From the NCBI RefSeq assembly GCF_000273375.1, contig NZ_CM001557.1:84388-148387 (forward strand): a stretch of 64,000 nt of DNA, read 5' to 3'. Position numbers and translations under genes: made by a program. Source of the DNA: Bartonella birtlesii IBS 325 (GTDB lineage Bacteria; Pseudomonadota; Alphaproteobacteria; Rhizobiales; Rhizobiaceae). Positions 56,135 to 64,000 of the stretch are shown here, piece after piece. The notes under the pieces were generated by a model that saw only the letters and a program-made list of their open reading frames with translations, was not told the origin of the DNA and did not search any database. Position 1 is the stretch's first letter; each line of letters starts with the position of its first letter.

Positions 56135-57706
56135 ATGACCTTGATTAAAAAGTTTGCCACTGTTGCTTCCGGAACCCTGATGAGCCGTATTTTTGGCTTT
56201 GTACGTGAAATGCTGATGGCAGCAGCATTGGGGACTGGTCCTGTTTCCGATGCGTTCAATGCGGCATTTCGTTTTCCCAATACATTCCGCCGTTTTTTTG
56301 CTGAAGGCGCCTTTAATGCAGCTTTTATCCCCCTTTTTTCAAAAAAAATTACCGAAGATGGTCAAGAAACCGCATGCAAATTCGCAGAAGAAGTCTTTGG
56401 CGTTCTTTTTTCGCTGCTGTTACTTTTAACCATAGCCATGGAATTAAGTATGCCTTTTTTAGTACGAACGGTTATTGCTCCAGGTTTTACAGAGGATGCC
56501 ACAAAATTTAACGCCACGGTTCATTTCACCGCAATCATGTTTCCCTATTTAACATGCATGTCTTTAGCAGCAATGATGGGAGGAATGTTAAATGCCTTGC
56601 GACGCTATTTTATTGCAGCCATAGCGCCCCTCTTTTTGAATATTATTCTTATTAGCGTACTTGCCTATGCTTGGATCTATCAGCTTGACGCTTGGCATAT
56701 CGGCTTAAATCTTTCTTGGGGTGTCTTAGCAGCAGGAATCCTTCAACTCACCTTGATCGCGGTTGCTTTGCGTCAAAGTGGCATGAAAATTTTCCTCCGT
56801 CTTCCCCATTTTAGCCCCAATGTTCGCAAGCTTCTCACTTTAGCGTTCCCTGCTGCCATCACAGGAGGCATTACCCAAATCAATTTGCTCATCAATACCA
56901 ACATTGCTTCTAGCCAATCGGGTGCCGTGTCTTCTTTGATGTATGCTGATCGTCTCTACCAATTACCCCTAGGCGTAATAGCAATTGCCATTGCAACGGT
57001 TCTTTTACCAGAATTAACAAGGGCTCTACGCAGCAAACAGCACAAAGAAAAGCACAATTTGCAAAATCGCTCTATTGAATTAACTCTGTTGTTAACCCTA
57101 CCCGCATCCATTGCTTTTTTACTGCTCTCCACCCCCATTGTCAGTTTTCTTTTTGAGCGTGGACAATTTACCAGTCAGTCAACACACCATGTTGCACAGT
57201 TGCTTGAACTTTACGGGCTGGGACTTCCAGCCTTTGTCCTAATCAAAGTGCTTATTCCTAATTTTTTTGCCCATGAAGATACAAAAACACCGATGATTTT
57301 CACTGGCATTTGCGTTTTCATCAATATTGGTCTTGCTTTAACATTATTTCCTTCTTTGTCAGCACGAGGCATTGTCATTGCCGAAATTACCTCTGGATGG
57401 GTCAACACACTGTTGCTTTGTGGTGCACTCATCAAACGCAGCTATTGGAAATACGATGCACAACTGCTAAAACGCATTACATGTTTGATACTCGTCACTG
57501 TTTTAAGCATGATAACCCTTCATTATCTGTTTAATGTGCTTGGCTTTTTGTCTTTTCCCTTATCCTCACACGCGCCGTTTTTCTTGCGTGCAAGCACCTT
57601 AGCAGGGATAATGCTTGTCATATTCTTGGTATATCTCAGTGCTTATTTTTTACTTGACACGCGCTCCTTTTTCCGCACCCTCAAAAATTTCAAAAAACAC
57701 CTCTAA
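56135..57706 (+). CDS. murJ: Lipid II flippase MurJ
   Basis: 523 aa, about 14 hydrophobic segments. The N-terminus Ser-Arg-Ile-Phe-Gly-Phe-Val-Arg-Glu and Pro-Asn-Thr-Phe-Arg-Arg-Phe-Phe-Ala-Glu-Gly-Ala-Phe are hallmark MurJ blocks. It moves lipid II across the inner membrane for peptidoglycan synthesis. It is followed by trpS after 77 bases, a usual order in Rhizobiales. This marks the return to core chromosome after the effector island. Confidence 0.95.
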   Translation: MTLIKKFATVASGTLMSRIFGFVREMLMAAALGTGPVSDAFNAAFRFPNTFRRFFAEGAFNAAFIPLFSKKITEDGQETACKFAEEVFGVLFSLLLLLTIAMELSMPFLVRTVIAPGFTEDATKFNATVHFTAIMFPYLTCMSLAAMMGGMLNALRRYFIAAIAPLFLNIILISVLAYAWIYQLDAWHIGLNLSWGVLAAGILQLTLIAVALRQSGMKIFLRLPHFSPNVRKLLTLAFPAAITGGITQINLLINTNIASSQSGAVSSLMYADRLYQLPLGVIAIAIATVLLPELTRALRSKQHKEKHNLQNRSIELTLLLTLPASIAFLLLSTPIVSFLFERGQFTSQSTHHVAQLLELYGLGLPAFVLIKVLIPNFFAHEDTKTPMIFTGICVFINIGLALTLFPSLSARGIVIAEITSGWVNTLLLCGALIKRSYWKYDAQLLKRITCLILVTVLSMITLHYLFNVLGFLSFPLSSHAPFFLRASTLAGIMLVIFLVYLSAYFLLDTRSFFRTLKNFKKHL

Positions 57707-57783
57707 TATTTTATCTTGCTTTCATAAAAACGCTTTGACACAAAACACAAAATAAACAACCTGACTTAAGAAAGAACTTTTCT

Positions 57784-58853
57784 ATGGGCACCTTTACACC
57801 GCTTGTCTTTTCCGGCGTACAACCGAGTGGTAACTTACATCTTGGCAATTATCTTGGAGCCATAAAGCATTGGGTTGAGCTGCAAACATCTTATAATTGT
57901 CTATATTGCGTTGTCGATATGCATGCACTTACAGTGAACCCAGATCCACAAACTTTAAGTGCATCAACCAGAGCAGCCACAGCCACTTTTTTAGCTGCTG
58001 GTATTGATCCTCAAAAACACATTATTTTCAACCAGTCTCAGGTTTTTCAACATGCCGAACTTGCATGGATTTTAAATTGTATCGCCCGTATTGGCTGGCT
58101 CCAACGCATGACACAATTTAAAGATAAAGCAGGAAAAGATCGTGAAAAAGCATCCCTAGGACTTTTCGCTTATCCAAGTCTGATGGCAGCCGATATTTTA
58201 CTCTATCGTGCCACACATGTTCCAGTGGGTGAAGATCAAAAACAGCATGTTGAACTCACGCGCGATATTGCGCAAAAATTCAATAACGATTATGCTGACC
58301 GCATTGCAGATTTAAATTTTGATATTTCAATGCAAATGAATGAGGAAAAAAGACAAGGCTTTTTCCCAATGCCAGAAGCACTGATAGGAAAAACAGCCAT
58401 GCGTATAATGTCCTTGCGCGATGGTACAAAAAAAATGTCAAAATCAGATCCTTCAGATTTTTCACGCATTAATTTGACCGATGATGCTGATCTTATTGCA
58501 AAAAAATACGCAAAGCAAAAACCGATTCCGCCCCTCTCCCCGACACATTGGAAGCTTTAGAAGGACGACCAGAGATTGACAATCTGCTTGGTATTTATGC
58601 GGCTTTTGCCCAAATAAGTAAAGAAAAGGCTCTTTTAGAGTTTTCTGGAAAACAATTTTCGCTTTTCAAAACAGCCTTAGCTGACCTTGCCGTCCATAAG
58701 CTTGCACCCATAACAGAAGAACTGCGTCGACTGCATCAAGAAAGTGCTTATATTGACTCTGTTTTGCACGATGGTGCACAACGTGCCAGTGCTCTAGCAG
58801 AAAAAAATATGAAAAAAATCCGTAAAATCGTTGGATTTTTGCACCATACTTGA
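57784..58853 (+). pseudogene. trpS: Tryptophanyl-tRNA synthetase, frameshifted in an A-run
   Basis: The first frame (57784-58560) has [13 protein letters not shown] (HIGH-like region) and Lys-Met-Ser-Lys-Ser near residue 218 (KMSKS). Its last ~18 codons are out of frame. The proper C-terminus continues in the next frame to 58853 (Leu-Glu-Gly-Arg-Pro-Glu, then Asn-Leu-Leu-Gly-Ile-Tyr). Seven A occur at 58500-58506; eight would give [12 protein letters not shown], the expected family sequence. TrpS charges tRNA-Trp and should be essential, so a sequencing error in the A-run is the simplest explanation. Confidence 0.92.
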
Positions 58854-58935
58854 AACAACAAAACTAATCGTAAAGAGTACAAAAAGAACACTAGAACACT
58901 TCTATATAGGATATACACAATGTCATTATATACAA

Positions 58936-59973
58936 ATGAACAACTCATTAACACTTATCATTTCTAATGATGGTGTGCCTTATATGCGACAAGTTCCAAA
59001 AGCAGCACGTAATTTTTATAAAACAAATAAAGATTTATTTTTTAGTGAACAATCCACTGAATTTAAATTGAAAGTTTTTTCAAAGTTAATAAATAAAGCA
59101 AGATTAGCACGGTTTTTTGAGGAAAATGTTAATAATCCGCTCAGGATATTTATAAAACAAAATAGTGGTGAAAATATTAAACTGAACAAGGGAAATGGTT
59201 TAGAATCGTTATATATAAATCGTGAAGACAAGTATAAAGTTGATAAAAGCTTTGACGCAATTGAATCTGCATTTGAAAATGAATATGGATTGCACCAGCT
59301 TTTAAATGATATAATGTTTCAATTTGTTGATTATGATAACGGCGACAGCTATAATCTTACAAAAAAGTTAATTAATTCAGCGATTAACAATGAAAATGTA
59401 CCATTACAAGCTACACAAGTTATTTATATACCTGATATAAGAGAAATCGAATTAAGTGAGGATAATTATCAACGCGCCATAGCTATAATTAAAAACGTTG
59501 TTCAGTTATTACAATTTAAAAGTCGTTTGTATAATGCTGGTTATTTAGTGACAGCTTGTCCAAAAAGGGATCTTGTTCTTATATTTGAAGCCACCGCACA
59601 AATATCTAATGATTCATATTCTGCCGCATTAGATGTTGAACCACTAAAATTTGATAACTTTGGTGAAGGAAATGAAGATGTAATAGGGTTAGCATTAAGC
59701 TCTAAAGCAATTTCAATACATGATCCTAAAAGAAAAATTAGCAGCAACCTTAATATAAGCACTCTATTTTTAGAAAACTTTTTTTATGTAGAGCAACTAA
59801 TGACGTTTAATATATCTGAAGTAATGATTGTGTTTAAAGCAGGAGATGAAAATCAAATACAATCAACTATTGAACTTTTAAACGTTAAACAACGTAGAGA
59901 ATTAGAAAAGGAAGCAGAGTTTAAAGCTTTAAATGAAGAAGTTAATACAAAGGAAAATGAAATAAAGGGATAA
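58936..59973 (+). CDS. Orphan AT-rich gene, 345 aa, unknown function
   Basis: The frame is open from 58831, but the ATG at 58936 fits the start of sensible composition (Met-Asn-Asn-Ser-Leu-Thr-Leu-Ile-Ile-Ser-Asn). The product is soluble, Asn/Lys/Glu-rich, with mixed alpha/beta character and a charged helical C-terminus with Lys-Gln-Arg-Arg-Glu-Leu-Glu-Lys-Glu. No family, signal peptide or catalytic motif is recognised. Codon usage is more AT-rich than in trpS and usp on either side, and it interrupts a usual core gene order, which points to an insertion by transfer. Phage origin is possible but unproven. Confidence 0.65.
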   Translation: MNNSLTLIISNDGVPYMRQVPKAARNFYKTNKDLFFSEQSTEFKLKVFSKLINKARLARFFEENVNNPLRIFIKQNSGENIKLNKGNGLESLYINREDKYKVDKSFDAIESAFENEYGLHQLLNDIMFQFVDYDNGDSYNLTKKLINSAINNENVPLQATQVIYIPDIREIELSEDNYQRAIAIIKNVVQLLQFKSRLYNAGYLVTACPKRDLVLIFEATAQISNDSYSAALDVEPLKFDNFGEGNEDVIGLALSSKAISIHDPKRKISSNLNISTLFLENFFYVEQLMTFNISEVMIVFKAGDENQIQSTIELLNVKQRRELEKEAEFKALNEEVNTKENEIKG

Positions 59974-60258
59974 AAATTTGGTTAGTTTTGAAATTAAAGA
60001 AAAATGAGAATATGATAAATTTTCTGAAAAGATGATGGTATTATACGATTGTATCAGCCATATAATTTTAAAAAATATTAAGTTTCGCTCCATAGTATGA
60101 TTTTATAATACTTTCTTTCAAAGATTTTCTCATTCAATTTTTCTCTAAAATCGCGCTATCTGAGAAATTTTATCGTAACGTTATAAAAAGAACTTTTATT
60201 GAAATATTTGAACAAGGTTGATTTGAAATATTTTCACTAAAAAAGGAGGAGGAAGCAC

Positions 60259-60750
60259 ATGGCTTCTAAGCGAAAAAATGCAAAAGCAGAGTATAAGCGA
60301 AAAATTTTAGTGATTATCGATGAAACACCAGAGTGCCGGCGTGCTGTTGCTTTTGCCGCACAACATGCTAAAAATACCAACAGAACATTAATATTGCTCT
60401 GTGTTGTTGACAGCATAGAATTTCAACATTTTCTGGGTGTAAATAATATTATGCGTACGGAATCAACGCAAAGTGCTCATAAAGTGTTGGGAGAAATTGC
60501 TAATGATGTACGCACCACACATGACCTTGAAACAGAAATTGTTATGCGTGAAGGTAAGACAATTGATGAAATTGCCAAACTGATCGACGAAGATAAGGAA
60601 ATAGCACTTATTGTTTTAGCAGCCAGTGAGCATGCAGAAGGGCCAGGACCGCTTATCCAACTCATCGGTAATCGGGGAACAGCTTTTTCAATCCCCGTCA
60701 CCGTCATTCCGAGCAATCTTGCGGATGAAGATATTGAATCTATTGCCTAG
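60259..60750 (+). CDS. Universal stress protein family
   Basis: 163 aa UspA-like fold: Arg-Lys-Ile-Leu-Val-Ile-Ile-Asp-Glu-Thr-Pro-Glu-Cys at the N-terminus, Val-Val-Asp-Ser in strand 2, and a final Ile-Pro-Val-Thr-Val-Ile-Pro. The ATP-loop near residue 135 (Gly-Pro-Gly-Pro-Leu-Ile-Gln-Leu-Ile-Gly-Asn-Arg-Gly) differs from the canonical Gly-x-x-Gly-x9-Gly-Ser, so nucleotide binding is uncertain. AAAAAGGAGGAGGAAGCAC is a very strong ribosome binding site. It is followed by nfu after 55 bases. Confidence 0.9.
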   Translation: MASKRKNAKAEYKRKILVIIDETPECRRAVAFAAQHAKNTNRTLILLCVVDSIEFQHFLGVNNIMRTESTQSAHKVLGEIANDVRTTHDLETEIVMREGKTIDEIAKLIDEDKEIALIVLAASEHAEGPGPLIQLIGNRGTAFSIPVTVIPSNLADEDIESIA

Positions 60751-60805
60751 ATACATATTCTATATTCAATGATCATTTTCATCCCTAACCATAGAAGAAA
60801 AATGT

Positions 60806-61384
60806 ATGTTTATTCAAACTGAAACCACACCAAATCCTGCAACACTGAAATTTCTGCCAGGACGTGTGGTCCTTTCCGAGGGCGTGTTAGAATTTCGCGA
60901 TCGCGAAGAAGCTGTTAAAAATTCGCCTTTAGCTGCTAAACTGTTTAATATTCCAAATGTTAACGGTGTCTTTTTGGGCTATGATTTTATCACCGTAAGC
61001 AAAAAAGAGGGAGAATGGCAACATCTTAAACCGGTCATTTTAGGCACGATTATGGAACATTTTTTGTCCAATGACCCAGTTATTACCACCAACGCGACGA
61101 CACAAGCGCAAACCCACGCCCTTAACGAAGAGTTTTATGACGAAAAAGATGCTGATATCGTCTTAACAATTAAAGAACTCCTCGAAACGCGTATTCGCCC
61201 AGCCGTTGCCAATGATGGTGGGGATATCACTTTTCGCGGATTTGAAAATGGTATTGTTTATCTCAATATGCGGGGATCTTGCGCTGGATGCCCCTCTTCA
61301 ACTGCAACGCTAAAACATGGTATTGAAAATCTTTTACGGCATTTTATTCCAGAAGTTTTAGGTGTTGAAGCCATGCCCCAATAA
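60806..61384 (+). CDS. NfuA-like iron-sulfur cluster scaffold
   Basis: 192 aa. N-terminal Nfu domain (Gln-Thr-Glu-Thr-Thr-Pro-Asn-Pro, residues 3-90) and C-terminal NifU-like domain with Cys-Ala-Gly-Cys at residues 159-162, the cluster ligands. It carries and delivers Fe-S clusters. It is probably co-transcribed with the usp gene. Complete and normal in length. Confidence 0.93.
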   Translation: MFIQTETTPNPATLKFLPGRVVLSEGVLEFRDREEAVKNSPLAAKLFNIPNVNGVFLGYDFITVSKKEGEWQHLKPVILGTIMEHFLSNDPVITTNATTQAQTHALNEEFYDEKDADIVLTIKELLETRIRPAVANDGGDITFRGFENGIVYLNMRGSCAGCPSSTATLKHGIENLLRHFIPEVLGVEAMPQ

Positions 61385-61482
61385 AAAATGAAAAAAATGA
61401 AAAAACCTTCTTCAGAAGTAATCTCAAGCACATGCAAATGCATTTCGCCAAACAAGAAAGCGCGCTACAAACTATACGCCAA

Positions 61483-61818
61483 CTAAATTTTCTTAACAAA
61501 TTCTGACTTTAGACCGATCTGACCAATCCCAGGGATCTTACAGTCAATATTATGATCTCCATCCACAAGGCGAATATTTTTCACCTTAGTCCCACTTTTG
61601 AGAACGGATGCAGCACCTTTTACTTTAAGGTCTTTCACCACCATAACGCTATCCCCGTTGGTCAAAACCTGACCATTGGCATCATAAATAATGTCGGAAG
61701 GAAAAGCATCTTCACTCTTTTGTGGCCATTCATATGCGCATTCAGGACACACAAAATTTTCACCTTCTTCATAAGTATAAAGGCCACCACAGTGAGGACA
61801 TTTAGGATATTGGCTCAT
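61483..61818 (-). CDS. yjdM: YjdM/PhnA-type zinc-ribbon protein
   Basis: 111 aa. N-terminal zinc ribbon with Cys-Pro-His-Cys and Cys-Pro-Glu-Cys, then the conserved Asp-Ala-Asn-Gly-Gln and [14 protein letters not shown]. The start at 61818 is supported by AAGAGGCAAATAT; an in-frame ATG 21 bases upstream is less likely. The function is unknown despite the historical link to phosphonate genes. It is transcribed towards nfu. Confidence 0.9.
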   Translation of the reverse strand: MSQYPKCPHCGGLYTYEEGENFVCPECAYEWPQKSEDAFPSDIIYDANGQVLTNGDSVMVVKDLKVKGAASVLKSGTKVKNIRLVDGDHNIDCKIPGIGQIGLKSEFVKKI

Positions 61819-62069
61819 ATATTTGCCTCTTTTGTTCAAAAAATCATTCCTTTAAGCGGTCATAGAGCAATATGTACACATTGTCTATTGTCTCACAAAA
61901 AACATCTGACTTTTTCTCATCTCATCCCTGCCCCTGTGATACCGTATAATAAAAATCCCATTGGGCACCATCATCTTTACGTTTATGAAAATACTAACCG
62001 CTACACGCACACGCACTACCCTTGCAGATCACAAGTGAGGTTGAGGTATAGAAAAAACTCCTTACGAGA

Positions 62070-62258
62070 ACCCTAAAATCTGAACACGAAGATTAACCCA
62101 TTATAAATGAGCCCATACTATAGGTATCCTAAAAATTCCGGGAGATTTTGCCATGTCCAGGTGCTCTCAGCACTAAAAGCAAAATGCTGATTTGAGTTCA
62201 GTTTTAGACTCCCGGAATACCAATGCGAGGGCGCTCGCAACCGGCGGGGGACTCTAAA
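62070..62258 (+). ncRNA. Brt-like RNA leader, copy A
   Basis: It shares with copies B-D the order: 5' CCCTAAAATCTGAAC, a CCATACTATAGG hairpin, ATTCCGGGAG ... CTCCCGGAAT long stem, CCATGTCCAGGTGC core, and the GCGAGGGCGCTCGC hairpin just before the regulator start. No copy of the TTGTAA/TATAGT promoter precedes it, so expression is uncertain. Such leader RNAs upstream of XRE regulators are known in Bartonella henselae as Brt RNAs. Boundaries are approximate. Confidence 0.65.
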
Positions 62259-62380
62259 GTGCAAGTAAAAAATCCTCTCAACTACATTTTGCAAGCAAGA
62301 AAATTACAATTTTCTCGTCATTGTTTATTTGATAAGAAACGCGGTACCTCTCATGAGAAACATTGTACGTTAAGAGACAT
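62259..62380 (+). pseudogene. Truncated XRE regulator after Brt copy A
   Basis: It begins GTGCAAGTAAAAAATCC like the intact regulator (GTGCAAACCAAAACTCTC), keeps about 15 codons, then passes into AATTACAATTTTCTCGTCAT, which is not part of the intact gene. The same junction occurs in copy C, so one deletion event predates the array duplication. Confidence 0.65.
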
Positions 62381-62394
62381 TGTTTTCATTTTTA

Positions 62395-62423
62395 TTGTAA
62401 ATCCCCTGAAATTCCTTTATTAC
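62395..62423 (+). promoter_or_regulatory. Promoter of Brt copy B
   Basis: TTGTAA (62395-62400), 17-base spacer ATCCCCTGAAATTCCTT, TATTAC (62418-62423). The -35 and spacer are identical to the promoters of copies C and D. The -10 is weaker. Confidence 0.65.
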
Positions 62424-62429
62424 TTAAAA

Positions 62430-62647
62430 GGTGATTTTGGTCGCATACGCAACGACCAATAGGGAACTGAAAACCCTAAGCTCTAGCGTAAAAATAAACC
62501 CACTCTGTGGGTATCCCGGAATTCCGGGAGATTTTGCTATGTCCAGGTGCTCTCAGCACTAAAAGCAAAATGCTGACTAGAGCTCAGTGTTTTCAGACTC
62601 CCGGAATACTCATGCGAGGGCGCTCGCAACCGGCGGGGGGCTCCAAA
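62430..62647 (+). ncRNA. Brt-like RNA leader, copy B
   Basis: Hairpin TTGGTCG/CGACCAA, then AGCTCTAG (62479-62486), a CCCACTCTGTGGG hairpin, the long stem ATTCCGGGAG (62521-62530) / CTCCCGGAAT (62598-62607) enclosing TTTTGC/GCAAAA and GTGC/GCAC stems, and CTAGAGCT (62577-62584), which can pair with the 5' AGCTCTAG. The GCGAGGGCGCTCGC hairpin and GGCGGGGGG lie just before the GTG start of the intact regulator. RNA start is set 7 bases after the -10; the 3' end is approximate. Confidence 0.75.
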
Positions 62648-63013
62648 GTGCAAACCAAAACTCTCAACGACATTTTTGTAGGCAAGAGAATTCGTTTTAG
62701 GCGAAAAATGTTGAAAATGTCTCAAAAAGAATTAGCGCATGCTTTAAATGTAAGCTACCAACAAGTTCAAAAATATGAAACAGGCTTAAATCGTGTTGCT
62801 GCGGGACGCCTGAAAGATATTGCCGATATCCTAAGCGTTCCACTTACCTTTTTCTACGCTGATGTCTTAACAAAACAAGAAACCTCATACCAACATGATG
62901 CGCTCATATCGAGCAGAGAGGAATATCTGCTTTTAAAAAGATTTAGAATTTTAACCTCTGTAAAACAAAGAGCAATTTTACAACTCATCGCTGATCAAAA
63001 TGAAAGTTTTTAA
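62648..63013 (+). CDS. XRE-family transcriptional regulator (Brt-linked), 121 aa
   Basis: Start GTG at 62648 with GGCGGGGGGCTCCAAA upstream. The frame is open further 5', but that part is the RNA leader. The helix-turn-helix (about residues 10-65) reads Ile-Arg-Phe-Arg-Arg, Met-Ser-Gln-Lys-Glu-Leu-Ala, Val-Ser-Tyr-Gln-Gln-Val-Gln-Lys-Tyr-Glu, Gly-Leu-Asn-Arg. Then Pro-Leu-Thr-Phe-Phe-Tyr and a C-terminal Lys-Gln-Arg-Ala-Ile-Leu-Gln-Leu-Ile. Regulators of this type, each behind a Brt RNA, are reported to control adhesin genes such as badA in B. henselae. Here the target is unknown. Confidence 0.88.
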   Translation: MQTKTLNDIFVGKRIRFRRKMLKMSQKELAHALNVSYQQVQKYETGLNRVAAGRLKDIADILSVPLTFFYADVLTKQETSYQHDALISSREEYLLLKRFRILTSVKQRAILQLIADQNESF

Positions 63014-63068
63014 CATTATGGAGAGATCTACACTCTCTGTTCAGTAAAAAACGCTGTTTTCATTTTTA

Positions 63069-63097
63069 TTGTAAATCCCCTGAAATTCCTTTATAGT
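63069..63097 (+). promoter_or_regulatory. Promoter of Brt copy C
   Basis: TTGTAA (63069-63074), 17-base spacer, TATAGT (63092-63097), a near-consensus housekeeping promoter. Confidence 0.75.
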
Positions 63098-63103
63098 TTA
63101 AAA

Positions 63104-63323
63104 GATGTTTTGGTTGTATACGCAACGACCAAAAGGGGCCTTGAAAACCCTAAAATCCGAGCGTAAAAATGAACCCACTCTGTGGGTATCCCGGGATTCC
63201 GGGAGTTTTTGCTATGTCCAGGTGCTCTCAGCACTAAAAGCAAAAAGGCTGACTCGGATTCAGTATTTTCAAGCTCCCGGAATACCAATGCGAGGGCGCT
63301 CGCAACCGGCGGGGGGCTCTAAA
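63104..63323 (+). ncRNA. Brt-like RNA leader, copy C
   Basis: Same architecture as copy B, but the 5' segment is AATCCGAG (63154-63161) and its partner inside the hairpin is CTCGGATT (63253-63260): both sides changed and pairing is kept. The long stem is ATTCCGGGAG (63196-63205) / CTCCCGGAAT (63274-63283). Confidence 0.75.
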
Positions 63324-63395
63324 GTGCAAACCAAAACTCTCAACGACATTTTTATAGGCAAGAAAATTACAATTTTCTCGTCATTGTTTATTTGA
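63324..63395 (+). pseudogene. Truncated XRE regulator after Brt copy C
   Basis: GTG start and 14 codons as in the intact gene (Val-Gln-Thr-Lys-Thr-Leu-Asn-Asp-Ile-Phe-Ile-Gly-Lys-Lys), then a different sequence and a stop after 23 codons. Same junction as copy A. The whole helix-turn-helix is missing. Confidence 0.75.
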
Positions 63396-63455
63396 TGAGG
63401 AACACAACACCTCCCATAAAAAATGATCCGTTAAGAAAGACTGTTTTCATTTTTA

Positions 63456-63484
63456 TTGTAAATCCCCTGAAATTCCTTTATAGT
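63456..63484 (+). promoter_or_regulatory. Promoter of Brt copy D
   Basis: TTGTAA (63456-63461), 17-base spacer, TATAGT (63479-63484), identical to that of copy C. Confidence 0.75.
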
Positions 63485-63490
63485 TTAAAA

Positions 63491-63706
63491 GGTGATTTTG
63501 GTCGCATACGCAACGACCAAAAGGGTTCAAAAGCCCTAAGCTCTAGCGTAAAAATGAACCCACTCTGTGGGTGTCCCGGGATTCCGGGAGATTTTGCTAT
63601 GTCCAGGTGCTTTAAGCACTAAAAGCAAAAAACTGACTAGAGCTCAGTACTTTTGACTCCCGGAATACCAATGCGAGGGCGCTCGCACTCGGCGGGGGGC
63701 TCCAAA
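63491..63706 (+). ncRNA. Brt-like RNA leader, copy D
   Basis: As copy B: AGCTCTAG (63539-63546) and CTAGAGCT (63637-63644), stem ATTCCGGGAG (63581-63590) / CTCCCGGAAT (63657-63666), GCGAGGGCGCTCGC hairpin, GGCGGGGGG before GTG. One change in the 3' part (CACTCGG for CAACCGG). Confidence 0.75.
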
Positions 63707-64000
63707 GTGCAAACCAAAACTCTCAACGATATTTTTGTAGGCAAGAGAATTCGTTTGAGGCGAAAAATGCTAAAAATGTCTCAAAAAGAATTAGCGCATG
63801 CTTTAAATGTAAGCTACCAACAAGTTCAAAAATATGAAACAGGCTTAAATCGTGTTGCTGCGGGACGCCTGAAAGATATTGCCGATATCCTGAGCGTTCC
63901 ACTTACCTTTTTCTACGCAGATGTCTTAACAAAACAAGAAACCCCATACCAACATGATGCGCTCATATCGAGCAGAGAGGAATATCTGCTTTTAAAAAGA
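63707..64000 (+). CDS. XRE-family regulator (Brt-linked), 3' end outside window
   Basis: 98 codons are visible from the GTG at 63707. The sequence is nearly identical to the regulator at 62648 (a few changes such as Leu for Phe in the first basic block). The helix-turn-helix is complete. It is the second intact regulator of the array. The gene should end about 70 bases beyond the window if it matches the first. Confidence 0.88.
   Translation, partial: MQTKTLNDIFVGKRIRLRRKMLKMSQKELAHALNVSYQQVQKYETGLNRVAAGRLKDIADILSVPLTFFYADVLTKQETPYQHDALISSREEYLLLKR

Larger units (their letters stand above)
62070..64000 (+). repeat. Tandem array of Brt-regulator units (A-B, C-D)
   Basis: Copies alternate: truncated (A), intact (B), truncated (C), intact (D). 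The regulator starts at A and C are 1065 bases apart and at B and D 1059 apart, so a ~1.06-kb two-unit block was duplicated. A fifth, decayed unit lies 33 kb away at 28900-29464. Confidence 0.85.

Noticed and set aside
61552..62076. 174-codon + strand frame
   Set aside because: Antisense to the zinc-ribbon gene and rich in His and Thr, as expected from a shadow frame.
1..64000. tRNA, rRNA genes and intact insertion sequences
   Set aside because: No cloverleaf, rRNA-like stretch, or transposase with terminal inverted repeats was recognised by eye. A tRNA search program would be needed to exclude tRNAs fully.

Overview
The window is a stretch of chromosome from a Bartonella species, most likely of the rodent-associated group. 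It is AT-rich, carries a VirB/VirD4 type IV secretion system (T4SS) with Fic-BID and tyrosine-motif Bep effectors, has a 17-kDa-antigen-type short VirB5, and carries Brt RNA/XRE-regulator repeat units known from this genus. Species is not resolved from sequence alone.

Layout. 1-6 kb: 3' end of a large autotransporter, then gene-poor DNA with two small EexN-type lipoprotein genes. 6.4-7.2 kb: a plasmid-type ParA gene and a small partner. 7.6-10.5 kb: chromosomal core (phosphatase, RibF, HAD hydrolase). 11.8-25.4 kb: a Vbh-type T4SS (vbhB2 to vbhB11) preceded by a divergent nuclease-like gene. It has four EexN genes and two truncated virB6 copies between vbhB5 and vbhB6, and is followed by a decayed RelB/YafQ pair and a vbhA-vbhT module whose Fic part is intact and whose BID part is destroyed. 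26.0-28.6 kb: an ABC-2 type exporter. 28.9-30.4 kb: a Brt/regulator relic and one more EexN gene. 31.0-55.1 kb: a second nuclease-like gene, virB2 to virB11, biaA-bepA, virD4, and effectors resembling BepB, BepC, BepD, BepE and BepF. 55.3 kb: a bep relic. 56.1-61.8 kb: core genes murJ, trpS, usp, nfu and yjdM, with one AT-rich orphan gene between trpS and usp. 62-64 kb: a tandem array of Brt-like RNA leaders and XRE regulators, running off the window.

How it fits together. VirB2-VirB11 plus VirD4 form an envelope-spanning machine that moves Bep proteins, recognised through their BID domains, into host cells. BiaA should keep the BepA Fic domain silent in the bacterium. The Vbh locus is a paralogous machine with plasmid features (ParA, entry-exclusion-type lipoproteins, a VbhA/VbhT pair) and no coupling-protein gene of its own here. 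Copies of virD4 and antitoxin fragments in front of bepB and bepC show that the effector array grew by tandem duplication of an antitoxin-effector-virD4 block.

Sequence caveats: virB10 and trpS each carry a frameshift that one extra A in an A-run would repair. Because trpS should be essential, both may be sequence errors. The most novel-looking signal is in the Brt array, where a 5' segment and a segment inside the main hairpin change together between copies, suggesting a pseudoknot or switch.
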